Shown: positions 23,441-37,920 of the stretch, piece after piece
Position numbering within the stretch: the stretch's first letter is position 1
Layout of the letters: every line of letters starts with the position of its first letter
NCBI GenBank assembly: GCA_024699855.1
Contig: JAMPIQ010000002.1
Span: 17,050,001 to 17,114,000, forward strand
Reading direction: 5' to 3'
Source of the DNA: Aphelenchoides besseyi
Lineage: Eukaryota > Nematoda > Chromadorea > Rhabditida > Aphelenchoididae
Length of the DNA stretch: 64,000 nucleotides
Translations under genes and position numbers: made by a program
The notes under the pieces: model-generated
What the model saw: only the letters and a program-made list of their open reading frames with translations
The model's database searches: none
What the model was told of the DNA's origin: nothing

Positions 23441-26400
23441 ATGGTTTTCGAAAGTGTTGTTGCGGATCTGCTGAACAGATTCCTCGGCGATTTCGTCGAG
23501 AATCTCGACGCTTCGCAACTGAATTTGGGAATCTGGGGAGGTGGGTGTTGATCATCGTTCTTTTCAAAGCTTTCAATTTCAGGCGACGTCAAACTGTTCA
23601 ATTTGGATGTGAAAGAAACAGCGCTCGACAATCTCGACTTGCCGATCAAATTGAAGTTCGGATGTTTGGACAAATTGGTGCTAAAGATCCCGTGGAAGAA
23701 TCTTTACAAAGAACCAGTGATTGCCGATGTCGAGGGCTTGTATCTGATCGTCGTGCCCAATAAGGGTGTTCAGTACAACGAAGAAAAAGCTCGAAAAAAT
23801 GAGCACGAAAACAAGCAAAAAGCTTTGGCACGTTTGGAGGAAAATCGAAAGAATCGTCGAAGTAAGTCTCCTAATCTTATGTTCTTCAATTGTGTGCATT
23901 CGACTTTAGAACCCAAAGATCCAGCTGCCGATTCGTTCACAGAGAAACTCGTGGCACAGATCATCAAGAATCTTCAAGTGCGTATTCGAAATATTCATGT
24001 TCGTTATGAAGACGAGTTCACCGACCGAAATCGTCCATTCGCCACGGGTATCACGTTGCAATCGTTGAATTTTGAGGTAAATCCTAACGTTTCTCAACCA
24101 TTGACATTTCATCTTTCAGACTACAGACTCAAATTGGAAAGCCACGATTCACAAAGAAACAATGAACATTTTTTACAAGTTGGTTTATCTCGAAAATCTC
24201 GCCGTTTACTGGAACTCGAAAGCTAAATTGATTTCGAATTCGACAGATCGGAAAGAGATTCGACGACAACTGGAAGAGTCGATTGTTTCGTCCGAGAATC
24301 GTGCTCCCGATCACAAGTACGTCCTGGAGCCGATTTGTATGGAAGCAAAATTGAAGTTGAATCAAAAACCCGAAGCTGATGGCTCGAATTGGTCGATTCC
24401 GAAAATTGATTTGGGTGTTGGAATGGAGCGCTTAGCTTTGGCTATCAATCGTTTTCAATACCAAGAGTTTTTGTTGTTTCTTGAAGCTCAAGAACGTTTT
24501 AATTTGGCCGGACGTTATCTCAAATATCGACCACATTTGAACGAATACAAAGGACATTATCGTGAATGGTTAGTTGATTAACAGTGTTCAGTAAGTGCTT
24601 TGTTCTTTTAGGTGGCATTTTGCTTATAAGGCAATTTTGGAGGAGAACATTCGCCGCAAAAAACGAAATTGGTCGTGGGATCGAATGAAGAAACATCGTC
24701 AATTGGTACGCGATTATCGTCAAGCATGGGTGCAGAAACAAACTGAAAAGAGTTTGTCCACGTCTGTCACTGATATTCTTGAGGTGAGCGAATGAAATTC
24801 AATTCAATAATTTGTGTTTACAGAAAGCCGAAAACCAACTCGACGTTTTCAATTTGAACATCGCACGACATCAGGCCGAATTGGATATCGATCGTCAGGG
24901 TCTGACGCGTTTGGAGGATCAGCCACAGACGTGGGGTGCTTGGGCGAAGAGCTGGTTCAGTAGCGACACTTCACAGCAACGAAAAGAAGTTGAACGAGAC
25001 TCCGATGACATTGTGGCAAAATTCGAACAAGCAATGACTCCCGAAGAAAAGGAAAAACTCTTCGATGCTATCGATTATCAAGAAAATACTCCACCCACTG
25101 ACTATCCGAAGCATTATGTTGAGAATCGATTGCATGCGAATCTGCAAAAAGTTTCGGTCAAAGTGGAAGAGAGTTTGGAGTTGCAATTCAATTTGATTGA
25201 CACAAAATTCGAACAACGTAGCTCGGCACGAGCAATCAGGTTTGTTGGAGTAAATGACCGTCTAGTCATTAGTAAAACTTTTAGTCTGAAATCATCAGTT
25301 AAATCGTTGGCAATGACCGGTTGTGATAAACAGATGTTGTCGTTGATGCACGAGCAGGGCGAATGGTTGAAATTAGATGTTCAGACGAATCCGTTGAAAG
25401 GCGATTTCGATCAGTTCGTGGGTCTTTTCATTGCTCCGATTATTCTTCGCTATCATGCTCCGGCAATCAACACGGCAGTTGAAGTCTTTCGACCACCCGA
25501 ATCTGTTCGTTTGAACCAATTGACAGCTGCTGCTTTGGCCAAATACGAAGACGTGAAGATTCGTTCGGTTACCGGACTTCAACATGCTGTGGACCAGCGT
25601 ACAAAACTGAAGATGGACATCAAGATTGAACCGGCAACTATCGTGATTTCCGAAGGTGGTGTATTCGACGAAAACAAACCGACTTTGATTACCGAATTGG
25701 GTCTACTGACAATTCAAACAACCGAAAAAGTTTCCGAGGACTATTACCAGGATGTGAGTTTGAAATCATTGGTAACTTCATTGTGTTTTTATTTCAGGTG
25801 GAAGATAAAAAACTACGAAATCTGATGCTCAAAGCTTACGACAACTTTGAGATCAAACTCTCGAATATGCATTTGCTACTTGATCGCGATTTTAAGTCCT
25901 GTATGACGGCAAGAAACGATGAGCACTCGGCAAGTCACATTCTTCGGCCAACCGGTTTAAACATTGCGCTGCACAAGTCCTCGATTGTGGATTTGAACAT
26001 TCCGAAGTAAGTATTCGAACGACCACACTAATTTGTATTTCATTTCAGCATTCGACTTTATGGCGACCTTCCCGACATTGTGATTCGAATGTCCGATGAA
26101 CGTTTGATGGAGCTGGCGAAATTGGCGTTTAGCATTCCACTACCACAGAGCGATGAAAACGAAGTTGTTGCCGTGGACATCGCCGCTCGAGTGCCGATGA
26201 GTAAGATTAAGGATCGCGCAAAAATGCACGCCATCATGGAAGTTGATGAGATCGATGAAGATGCGGTCAAACGCCACGTTCGTGAAGAAGCTGCTGCTCA
26301 ACAGAACGAAGATGCTGACGAGGAGAAAGAAAGTGAGGACAAAGAAGCAAGCGAAGAGAAGAATGACATGAACGAGCAGTTGGTTCAAATCGATGTGAAT

Positions 26401-29400
26401 TTGCGTTTGAATCAAATCGGAGTTGAGATCTGTCGTGGAGACCAATTGCTTTTGAATGCGAACATCCGGCGTATTGGTTTTCAATTCCAAATGCGAACCT
26501 TCGATATGGTCGCCAAAAGTCAGTTGGGATCGTTGACCGTCGAGATGCCGCAGTTCAAAAGTCTGTTGCCCGAACGTGAGACGCTGTTTCTCATTGACAA
26601 TAGTCATGTGGAAAAAGATGTTAATCTCATGGAAATGGTATTTATTCAAGCCAACAAAGAGTCGCCGTTTTTCGTCTCCGAATACAAGAAGATCGAGCAA
26701 AACATCGACTTCAATTTTCGTACACTGAACGTGACATTGCATCAAGAAGCACTTGTTGCAATCAAATCCTTTGGCGACAAACTTCAAGAACAGTTGAACG
26801 AAATCCAAAAGATGAACGTTGAACAATCAGCTGACTTCATTGAAGGAACACGGAAATTGTCTCGAAAGATCAGTCAAATCAGGTAGGCGAATAGTCAACA
26901 AACAAGCCAATTAATCGAGGGTTTCAGTTTGAGCTCCTTAAGTTCTAATCGTTCGGATAACGAGCAACAGTCGAAACGCGGTCCGAAACGACCACGTCAA
27001 CGAATTCGTGCCGAGGATTACGACGATGCTATTGTTCGAATGAAAGTCCTTGCTGAGTTCACATCTCTGAGCGTTGTGATTGGAACAAACAAAGGAGCTG
27101 ATACGGTAAGGCGCTCAAATGTGTTCAATCCTTTGTTTGATGTTTAGAGTATGGCAATTTCGGGTACCAAATGCTCGGTCCTGATGCGTGAAAAAGAAAC
27201 ACAAGCACAAGTGACTTTGAGTTCCATCAAAATGCTCGATGAAACACCAAACTCGAAACACAAACAGTTGTTGGCGGTGGTGAGTCAGAATGGCGAAGAG
27301 ATGTTCAAACTCGACTTCCAACAACACAATCGTTCGGATGCGGATCGTCAAAAGATGACAGTCAATCAGGAGGATATGAGCGTGAAAATCCGTTTGGCTC
27401 AACTTCGTTTTGTGTTCTTGAATCTTTGGGTTAACAGAATGTTGTGGTAAGTCCACACATCATTGGATTTCCATCACTTCAAACTTTCAGTTGGATTAGT
27501 CCGTTTCAAGCCGAAGCAGCGGTTGCGGCCGCGCATGCTCAGCAAGTGGCTGCGGAAAAAGCTGCCGAAACAGCTCAGAATGTGAAGAAAATGCTCGAAG
27601 AGAATCCGCAGCGTATCCTTCTCGACATCGAATTGAATGCGCCGGCAATTGTCGTTCCGCGACGCTCAACTTCCAATCAAATGCTTTTGTTCGATTTTGG
27701 TAATCAATTAAGCACCAATATCTCAATCAACATGATGGATTTTAAGGTCGTTTGTTGATCAAGAACAAATTCATTTCCGTGAAAAATGCAGTCATCGACG
27801 ACATGACCGTGACAATGAACGATATGCACGTTGCATCGGGACTACTGGATGCTGATTCCATGAAAATTTTGTCTAAATGCAATATCCTTCGACCGTTGAC
27901 TTTCAATCTTGCGGTTCATCGAAATTTGTCTTTCGAATCGAACAAACAAGTGCCCGAAATCACTGTGGATGCTCATCTACCATCCATTGATGTAAGTTCA
28001 AAAAAACTGTTTCGCTTACTGTTTAGTCGTTTTAAGCTGAGTATGTCGAAACAGGACTACGCAGTCATTATGCAAACGGTATCCGGAAATCTTTCCGAAG
28101 GCACACCACCACGACCTCATCAAATCAATGTTACGGCGAAGACCGAGAAGCCGGCCGACGAAAAGGATATGGGAAGATTGCGTACACGTTCCTCAATGAA
28201 CGTTCAAATATCGAAAGCGAAGAGCGAAGAAGGAGGGTTGACGTTGAAATCGGACAAAAAAGAAACCGATTATAAACGAATCGTCTTCCAATTCAAAATG
28301 GACGTCATCGATATTTGTCTTTACAACGGTGAAACGGGACTTGAAGTAAGATACTGTATGATTCTGTTTGTAACATCATTGTTTCTTTAGGATCAACAGG
28401 GTCTTGTTGAACGACGCGATTCGCAGAAGTTCGCACAAATGAAAGTCAGTCAGTTGAAAGTCACGGGTTTAATGACCGAACAGAATGCGATGGATGTTTC
28501 TGTAAGTTTGCTTTCGTTCACAATGGACGACAAACGAGAAGGTCAAACAAAAGTCCCGCATCTATTGGACAAGAAACATTCGAAACCGAACGAAATGTTG
28601 GTATCTTTGAAGTATAAACAAGATCAGAATGGCAACAAGATTGGTGAGTATGAACTGCAAAGTTAAAGTAAACTATCTCTTGTCAGTTGATATCACTTCT
28701 TCCTCGCTCTTTGTCTTTCTGTCTCCGGAGTTTCTTGGCACGTTGGCCGCCTTCTTCACCGTTCCAATACCCGAAGACGAACAAGAAGCCGAACAAGCAC
28801 GTTTGGCGCTTCGAGGCCCAGCTGGTGGCTCATCGACTCAGGCATCTAAATCCACAAGTCAAACGAACGAAGACATTCAACCAGCGGGTACCATTGCGTT
28901 ATGCTGTCGGATCAAAGATATCGAAGTTGTCCTGATCGAAAACTCGTTGGAACCGGACAGTTCGCAAGCGTTGATTTTGTCCTTCAATTGTACTGCCGAT
29001 GTTAACGACGTGAGTTTGCAACTGAATAGAAAATGATCTGGTTTTTAAGCGCGAACAAGTTCAACAAGTTGATGCTCGTATTCGCGACCTAAAAATCGTT
29101 AGCACCTACTTTGCTGAAGAAAAACGTCATTTGGCTCATTATACGGTTCTTCAACCGTTGGAAGTGGTCTTGTCTGGTTCGCTTGATTTGCAGTCACGTT
29201 CTCAAGACGTAGCGATTTGTGTCGAAACTGTTCATTTAAAGGTCTCACCGGCGGTCATCCGAATTTTGAGTGCTGTCGCCGCAAACTTCTCGGAGAACAA
29301 CAAACCAGTTAGTCATATCAAAATGGTTGTTCTTATTGTTAATGTTTAGGTCAACGAAAAGTCAATGAAACATCCGGTTCTTCGCGAATATCCGGACTAT

Positions 29401-32400
29401 TGGGAACCGAAACCTTTGGAGCATTTCAACTACTGGTGGTTTACTGAAGTTGCTGAAGAAGCAAAAGAGGACTTCCAACCCGAACTCGAAATTGTTCATC
29501 CCGTCGATCACAAACAAACCGCTGAAGTTACGGTTGAGAAGTTTGTGATTACTATTGAAGCAGGAACCGAAGAGACATCGCCAGTGATTTTGGTTGAAAG
29601 TTCGTTGAAAGCGACAGCACAAGATTGGTCGGGATTGTTGAATGTTGATTCGATCGTTGAACTTCAAGCCTCGTACTACAACGAAGCATTCAGTGTTTGG
29701 GAGCCGGTGATTGAGCCCGTGGAACGACAGCCGGGAGTTTGGGAATGTTGGCAATTGAACGCCAAGGTGAATAAAAAGAAAACAACCAATAACCAATTGA
29801 GTCTTTTCAGATGCGTACTCACAGTGAAGAGGAAGTTGCCGAAGGATCGTCCGGACGACCGGCCGCTCTTCCAAAAATGACCATCGATTTGACGGCCACT
29901 GAAACTATGAATTTGACCATAACGAAATCATTCCTTCAGTTGCTTACATCTCTGAGCAATATGTTCGAACAAGCGGCCAAACAAATCACGCCGCCTTCAC
30001 AACGTGAACTTCCTGGCAAATCCGCCTACTTGTTGCAAAATGATACCGGAGTTTCGGTCAAAGTTCGGAATTCGGACACTTTACAAGTAAACTCAAACGT
30101 TGAAGACACTTTAAAACTTGTAATTGTAGGTTAGCGAAAACAACGATCCGATTGATGCCACTCATGGATCGTATATCGAAATGGACCCGGTCTCCAACTC
30201 CGTTTCGGTCGGATTGCCAACGGAAGAAACACAACGTCGTACGGAACTTTACTTCGAGATTATGGACACGGAGCGTTTGATTAACGTCATTCGTGCAGAA
30301 ACTCGTTGTGTGAGCTTGAACAAACACGCCGACAGCGGCAAACAATGGCGAGTGCTCGTCGATACGCAAATCGAAAACAATCGTCATGTGATTGTTCTAC
30401 GCTCGCTGGTCAACTTCGTTAACCATTTGGATCAACCGTTGGAAATCTTTTCCACATCTGACATCTCCCAATTGAATAGTTGCGGTGTAGTCAAACCGAG
30501 CGATCACGATCCGTTGAATGTGCCGTTGAAGTTGCTTTACACGGCCACCGGCGAGTTCCTCTTCCAACCAACAAATGAACTGTAAGTTGATCTGTTGACT
30601 GGAAGCATCTATTGAAACTTTTAGATATGAGATTAGTGCAGAGCCGATTTCGTGGCACAATTTCGATAGTACCAATCGATTTACGCTGTGGTGTGCTGAC
30701 AGCAAGAATCCGCAAGAAAACATGTACTTTGAGCTTGTTGTCATTTCGGACGAAGTACTCAACGATCATGGAAAGAAATTGACGGGCGTTGAAGAATACA
30801 CGGTTCACATCTATCCATCACTAACGTTCCGTAACATCCTACCAGTAGACATGCAGATTCTAAAACCGACGCAAACAACCATCAAAGCCGGACACGACAT
30901 TCCACTAAATATTATTGCTGGTCATTCGATTAAGTTCACGGTAAACATCTCAACAATTACGCTTATCAATTTATGATTGTAGATTGATTATGATGGTGAA
31001 TATGAAGGCGAATTGAAATTGAAACAAACTCTCGAGGATCTGGAAATCGTCACCTTACGCTCTAAAACTTCAAACTCCGAATTGGTTGGTTTCAACAAAG
31101 AAACCACTAATAGCAATCAATTTAGAATCTCGGAGTTCATTGGGGTATTGAATATTATCGCAAAGAGTGTACGGTCTTCGCACCGTATTGGGTTGTCAAT
31201 TCGACGGCCAAAGATCTCGGTTATATGGTGAGAAGCTTACTGATCAGTGTATTTTGTGTCTCGTAGATTCGTCGAACTTTTTCTCATTCATTCAATTTCC
31301 CTTTTTTTCTTTCCATTGGTCATTTGCTTTAGGATTCCATTTTCTCATACGCTTCCAAATCGCGATCGTTTATTCCGTGTCAATCGCATCACTCGTCAAT
31401 TGACAATCATCCCTACTCGAAGGTTTGACATTCAAAATGTCCGTCCGATTTTCTTACTCTTTCGTTCTCTGTTTTCTGAATTCTTTCTTTGTGTTCTTTC
31501 GATTTCTATTCATCGATATTCATGACAATTGGATTTTAGTCGGAACACGAGATTCATCACAAGGCCAACAGCAATCCCATTTTGATGCCGTTTCCCGACA
31601 ATCAGTTCAGACCGAAGAAGAAGTCTCGTGTTCGCGTCGAAAACTCCGCTCTCAGCGACGAGTTTCCCATCGACACGGCCGGAAATGCCGGCAGAGTAAC
31701 GTGTAAGAATGCGGACGGTTTGGAGTACGAGCTGAGTGTCGACGTTCAACTCTGTCAATCCGGATTAACCAAAGTCGTTACCTTTACCTCCTTCTATATT
31801 CTTCAGAATAGCTCCAAGTTTGATATTCAAGTCAAGGAGTACAATTCGAACAACTCAACGGAGTGGTTGGATGTGCCGGCCGAATCCGTAAGTTTGAATA
31901 ATAACTAGTAAAGTCGATACGAGCATTTTCAGTGCGTCAGTTTTTGGCCAACACAAAACACGAAGCGAAAGTTCTTGTGTTGTCGTTATGCGGGACAAAA
32001 CGACGAGTCAGCTCTCTTTCCATTCACCGAAAACTTCGAAGAGTTCTGTCCAACAAACAGCAAACACCTCGGTTTCTATGTCACTTGTACGGTTGCTGAA
32101 TCCTCGTCGGTTATCAACATTGAAAGCTTCACTCCTGGTATGGCATCTGCTATTTTGGTCAATGACACCGAAAAACCAATCACTTACGTTCAAAAAGGCC
32201 TTCCCAGCGAAGCCGGTTTCACTCTCGAACCCCATCATCAACGAATTTTTACATATACGGATTTGTGTAGCAAAGGTACGCAAAATTAACTATCAAGTTC
32301 GAATCAATTGTTTAGAACGTGCAATCGAATGGTCGAGCGGAAAACATAAGGGCGAGATTTCACTCGTCATGGACAATCTTTCGAGTTACGAGCCCTCGAA

Positions 32401-34962
32401 TGACAACAACTATCATTACTGGACATCGTTTTTGAATGGTCGACAACGAACGATTCTGTTTACTCATGATCTTTCCGTTGCAACAATCGCCAAAGAAGCC
32501 TACGAAGTCGAGCGAATGGATCAGCAAATCGAATTGAAGTGAGTTCGTGCTTCCATTCGAATGTAACTACAACGTCGTTTAGTCTACACGGAATCGGACT
32601 GTCACTGGTAAACAATCGAATTGGTCAAGAGATCATGTTCTTGGGAATGTCGAGTTCGGATATTCTCTGGGAGCACAAAGTTCGCGCTCGTTTCCGTCCA
32701 TTCTCTGTTGGAGTCATCAATGCAATTGAAGAAAAATATCAAAATTGGTTGGACAGTGGCAAACAAGCGGGCTATGTTACAGTCGACAACTTGGAAATCG
32801 ACTTCACAAACTCGATTATGAAGAAAAAGAACAAACCCAAATCGGAGGTCTACGTACGCCGCTCATTCCAAAACGGTCTCTACATCATGTATCGTAAATC
32901 GTTGCATCAAACTCAACTACACTTGAAGTTAAATCATTTGCAAATCGACAATCAGGTTTGTTATCCATTAACTTCAAATTACAATCAGTCGTTTCAGTTG
33001 CCTGCTTGTGTTTTTCCATGTGTTTTGGCTGTCGTTCCACCGCCTCGTTCAATTGCAACCGACAACGGTAACCTTAAAAACATCAACCACCAACCGTTGA
33101 CTTTTAGTTCCAAAACCATTTGCCGAATTGAGTTTCATTATGAATCAATCCGAACACTCGAATGTCGTCCAAATCAAGTATCTTCGTTTACTCGTCCAAG
33201 AGTTCGATATTCGCATTGATAAAGGTCTTGTCGAATCGTCGTTGGCGTTGTTTAGTAGCGAACAGATCTCAGTTCCTTACACGGTTATAATCAGTGAATG
33301 AAACGCTCGAATATATCGCAAATTTCAGTCGGAAATGTTCCAAAAAGATTTGGAGTTGACGCATCCGAAGCTTCAGGAACGTGTCACTGCAACAAAACAG
33401 TCAAAACAAAAAGCTTTCTATCACGACTTACATATCTCACCGCTGATGGTTAGTTAAAACTGATTGGTCGATTGTAAACTCTTAAGTTTTCAGGTTCATT
33501 TCAGTTTCTCTCAAGGCGGTAGCACGAAACGTCGTTCACAGAATTCGGACACCAAATCGGTCAAACAGCCGAGTAATCGGTTGTTTGCGTTGGTTCAAGT
33601 TTTGATGAAATCTGTTGGAGTTACCGTGACCGAAGTTCAAGACGTGGTCTTTAGGTTTGTAATCAAGTTAATACGTATTATTACTCTGATTTGTAGATTG
33701 GCATATTTCGAACGTAAACACACGTTCTACAACAAAGAGCAACTTCAATCCGAAGTCACTTCTCATTACACAAAACAGTTCATCAAACAGCTGTACGTTC
33801 TTGTTTTGGGTCTCGATGTTATCGGAAATCCGTACGGTTTGGTTATGGACGTTGGTAGTGGAGTTGTCGATGCGTTCTATCAACCCTTCCAGGTGAGCCT
33901 TTCAACAACGATTATTAACAAAGATTGTTTTAGGGAGCAATTCAAGGTCCTGAAGAGTTCGTTGAAGGTGTTGCCTTGGGTGTCTCATCGCTTTTTACTC
34001 ACACCTTTGGTGGTGCTGCGTCCGCTGTTTCGCGAATTACTGGAACAGTTGGCAAAGGAGTTGCTGCATTGACGTTGGATGAAGTCAATTTAACTTTTGA
34101 TCTTTTCTTTCAAATTGAATGTTTAGGAGTATCAACGAAAACGACAAGAAGCATTGAATCGACAACCACAAAATTTTGCCGAGGGAATCACTCGAAGTGC
34201 CGATACACTTCGTCAAGGAGTCGTTGGTGGAGTTACCGGTTTGTCAATCCAATTTGTTCATTGAACTTATTTTGATATCTCAGGTGTTTTCACGAAACCA
34301 ATCGAAGGAGCTCGTCAAGGCGGTGCCGGTGGATTTGTTAAAGGTGTTGGTAAAGGTCTTCTTGGTGCTGTTCTACGCCCAGCGTCGGGTGTTGTCGACT
34401 TTGCGAGTGGAACTATCAATACGGTTAAAAAGCAAGTGTTCTCGATTAAGCATTTCATTCTTTTGTTTAGTGCTGCCACAGGATCCAAATCGATTGAATC
34501 GCTTCGTCCGACTCGTTTCATTCCAATCGATCACATCATTCGACCGTTCAATTACTCCGAGGCTTGTGGCTACAAAATATTCCGCGACACCGACAACGGA
34601 TCATACGCCGATACTGACAATTTCGTCGGGCACGCATTTATCGATGAACGTAATGTTTTCTTGATTACCGATCGGTAAGTTCCAATCAACTCGATCCCAA
34701 CGATCCAGTGAGTTTTAGTCGTGTCATCCTGTCAACACGAAAAACGATCACCGGCTCGTGGGGCACGGATTGGGCCTACTTGTTCGAAGAGTTGGAGCCA
34801 CCACAACCAACGGCCGACGGCGTTAAATTGACGTTCAAACAACGCAAAAAAGGAATTCTCGGTTTCGGACAATCCGCTGGAAAGGGAATCAAACTCTACA
34901 ACCAAGTGGAAGCTGCGGCCGTCAATGCGAAGTTGGCGAGTGCATACGAAATTGCCGAATAA
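23441..34962 (+). CDS. VPS13: VPS13 bridge-like lipid transfer protein (VPS13A/C type)
   Basis: Forms a long hydrophobic groove that moves lipids between membranes at contact sites. The chorein N-terminal domain starts at the ATG ([22 protein letters not shown]). It continues with [20 protein letters not shown] and the helical [18 protein letters not shown] region. More than 30 short exons follow, giving roughly 3,100-3,250 residues. Recognisable parts include [16 protein letters not shown] at the start of the VAB region (about 31,180) and the DH-like segment [21 protein letters not shown] (about 34,280), the VPS13A/C-type ATG2_C region. A C-terminal PH-like domain ends at TAA 34,960-34,962. 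One intron (about 31,232-31,540) is roughly 300 bp, far longer than the rest. The ATG follows TTTCAGA by one base, so the mRNA is probably trans-spliced there. Individual exon ends were not all checked. Confidence 0.93.
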
Positions 34963-35069
34963 TATCCTGTTTACTGTTCTAATTGAAAAATTGTTTTTTT
35001 TAAGAAATAAACTTACTAATATGACTAGTCGAGCAATAATCCGACCAAAAGGTGTCAATGAGATTGACT

Positions 35070-35119
35070 CCCGTCTCGGCTTCTATCTTGGCGTCCCGTC
35101 TCGGCTTCTATCTTGGCGT
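35070..35119. repeat. Two-copy 25-bp tandem duplication
   Basis: Units 35,070-35,094 and 35,095-35,119 are identical over 25 bases (CCCGTCTCGG...TTGGCGT). It sits in the short spacer between VPS13 and NUDT21. No coding role seen. Confidence 0.9.
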
Positions 35120-35209
35120 CTCGTTTCAACAGTCGAAGAGTCTTGTGCAGCAGATGGGAACCTTATATTGCTTTTTTAATATTTTATATAACCTTCAGTT
35201 TTGAGTGCA

Positions 35210-36129
<920 letters not shown>

Positions 36130-36525
36130 ACTTCGATCATGTCTCAACCTTCACTAATCGTTTTTCTTTGGTTTTTAACTCTTTTCTCAATCAAAATCTC
36201 ATTATTTTGTTGAACTAACGTTATTTATATGCTGATAAACGATTTCACAACCATTCGAGGTGGTCGACGAAAAGTTAAAGAACTCTGTTTCATTTGTCGC
36301 ACATCTTCAAAAAGATCGTTTTGTGAACTATGATAACAAGATATGAATGCTGATGAAGACTTTGAATACTTAAACTTCGATTGAAGACAAAAAAAGCATA
36401 GGCTCAGCTAGTCGATTTAAGGTCAATTAATAAGTTACTTCAATTGCAAAGGCTAGAAGAATATCCAAACGATATGATTATGTTTATTGGATACAAGATT
36501 AAGAAGTCGGTCGAAAAAGTTGGAA
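36130..36525. other. Intergenic spacer between convergent NUDT21 and VPS11
   Basis: About 400 bases with the 3' ends of two convergent genes. No coding signal or repeat recognised. Confidence 0.5.
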
Positions 36526-37920
36526 TCACTTTTTGTTGTCCGATTGAAAAACGCCCATTGCGATGTAGTCGGAAATCAAACGCATTGCACTCGACGTATT
36601 TTGAAGCTGAAACCAACGAATCAACCTCCCGGTTTCTTCAACTCACTTCTTGTTGAAAGTCGGCATGTGAAATGGCACGCAGCTGAGCAGTTGGTTGCTG
36701 TTCTCTAAAACAAAAATAAAGGGTGGATAGAATGGTGACTTACGACGACTGAGTCGTTGTACACGCTGGACAAGTATCTTTACCGTCGCGCCACGACTCG
36801 AAACAATGTTGATGATACGAATGATTGCAGAGGAAGTGAATGGCCGGGACTTGAAGCGATGAGTCACAGGCCGAACATTTGCTTGTTTGGAAGACTTGGA
36901 CGCTGAAACACCCAATCAGACGGTCAAGTGCCAACCCAAAGATCGATTTCTTTGTCCGCCGACTGCGTTCAGTTTCCCCGATGACCTTTGCGCTGTTGCT
37001 CGCTGCCGCTTTTTGCCTTGACTATCTTCTCTTGGTCTCTTGTTCGTGTGGGCCAGTGGCGCAATGGAAGCGCGTTGGACTTCGAATCCAAAGGTTGTCG
37101 GTTCGACCCCGGTCTGGCTCGAATCTTTTTTCTCCCACTAACTTTTATTTATTTACTTCCCTCTATCCCCTCCAACACACCCGTTTTCCAATTCGTCATT
37201 TTGCTTCTCCAGACGTTCGATTTCCGCCTCATTCTCGACGATTTGTTTCTCGTTTTCTTTGATCTAAACGATAGCAATGACTTTGATAATCGGAGTGGAA
37301 CTTGCGATTTCGTTTTGTTCATTTAACCAATTGACAATGTAGTCTTTAATGTCCGCAACCTTCAGATGATCGTTTCGCGCCAAAATCTCCAGAATCACAA
37401 GTGGATGCAGAAACTTCGAAGTCTTCGCCTTTTCGAGCAGAATCATTAGATCGCCGGTCGACAGATCTTTCTTCCTCGACACATGAGCCACCAGTTCAAT
37501 CCACATGTCTTTCAATCTAAACGCTCAGAAAGGTCAATAAAAGTGGAATTTGCAACTCACACTCTCTCGTCGCACATCTCCACGATCTGCTGAACGTCGC
37601 CTTCGTGCAGCAGAAAGCGCATCAGATCCTCGGTCCTGAACTGAAACTGAAGACCAATAGATATCCAGTAAACCCACTTTTTCAGCTTCCGATACGCGTA
37701 GATGACCAACGCGGGAACATCAAACTGTCGACCGAACTTGACCGCTTCGTTCGCATTTTCCGAAACGACCAACTGACAAAGTTCATTCAAATGAGATTGG
37801 TTCACTCGCTGACATTTGAATTCAAAGCTTTTCTTGCAACCACCTACTTTCTTCTCCTTGGCCAATTTCGAGAGTCGATGTTCAAGTAAAGTGATGCAAA
37901 GTAGTGGATCAGACGGCACA
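36526..37920 (-). CDS. VPS11: VPS11 C-terminal third, 5' end missing
   Basis: A core subunit of the HOPS and CORVET tethering complexes on late endosomes and lysosomes. The exons present encode the end of the alpha-solenoid (FLLHEGDVQQIVEMCDERV, HPLVILEILARNDHLKVADI) and a coiled-coil segment (KQIVENEAEIERLEKQ). They also encode the RING-H2 domain CSACDSSLQVPAIHFLCNHS...HCFESW...CPAC and the C-terminal block LISDYIAMGVF before TGA at 36,526. One intron uses a GC donor (GCAAGT, near 37,300) and another of 288 bp (36,903-37,190) contains a tRNA gene on the other strand. Upstream, homology to VPS11 continues to about 37,915. It then meets an in-frame TAA with no AG acceptor in between, and the N-terminal two thirds are not found in the window. 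The copy is therefore truncated, interrupted or misassembled. Confidence 0.88.
37050..37121 (+). tRNA. tRNA-Arg (anticodon TCG)
   Basis: Folds as a full cloverleaf without intron. The acceptor GGGCCAG pairs with CTGGCTC (one G-U). The D arm is GCGC/GCGC, the anticodon stem TTGGA/TCCAA around loop CTTCGAA (anticodon TCG, reads CGA), and the T stem GTCGG/CCGGT around TTCGACC. A and B boxes are canonical. It lies within, and antisense to, the 288-bp intron of VPS11. Confidence 0.95.
37126..37131 (+). terminator. RNA polymerase III T-run of the tRNA-Arg gene
   Basis: Six T residues begin five bases after the tRNA discriminator base, the usual pol III stop. On the VPS11 strand it reads as A6 inside an intron. 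Confidence 0.85.
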
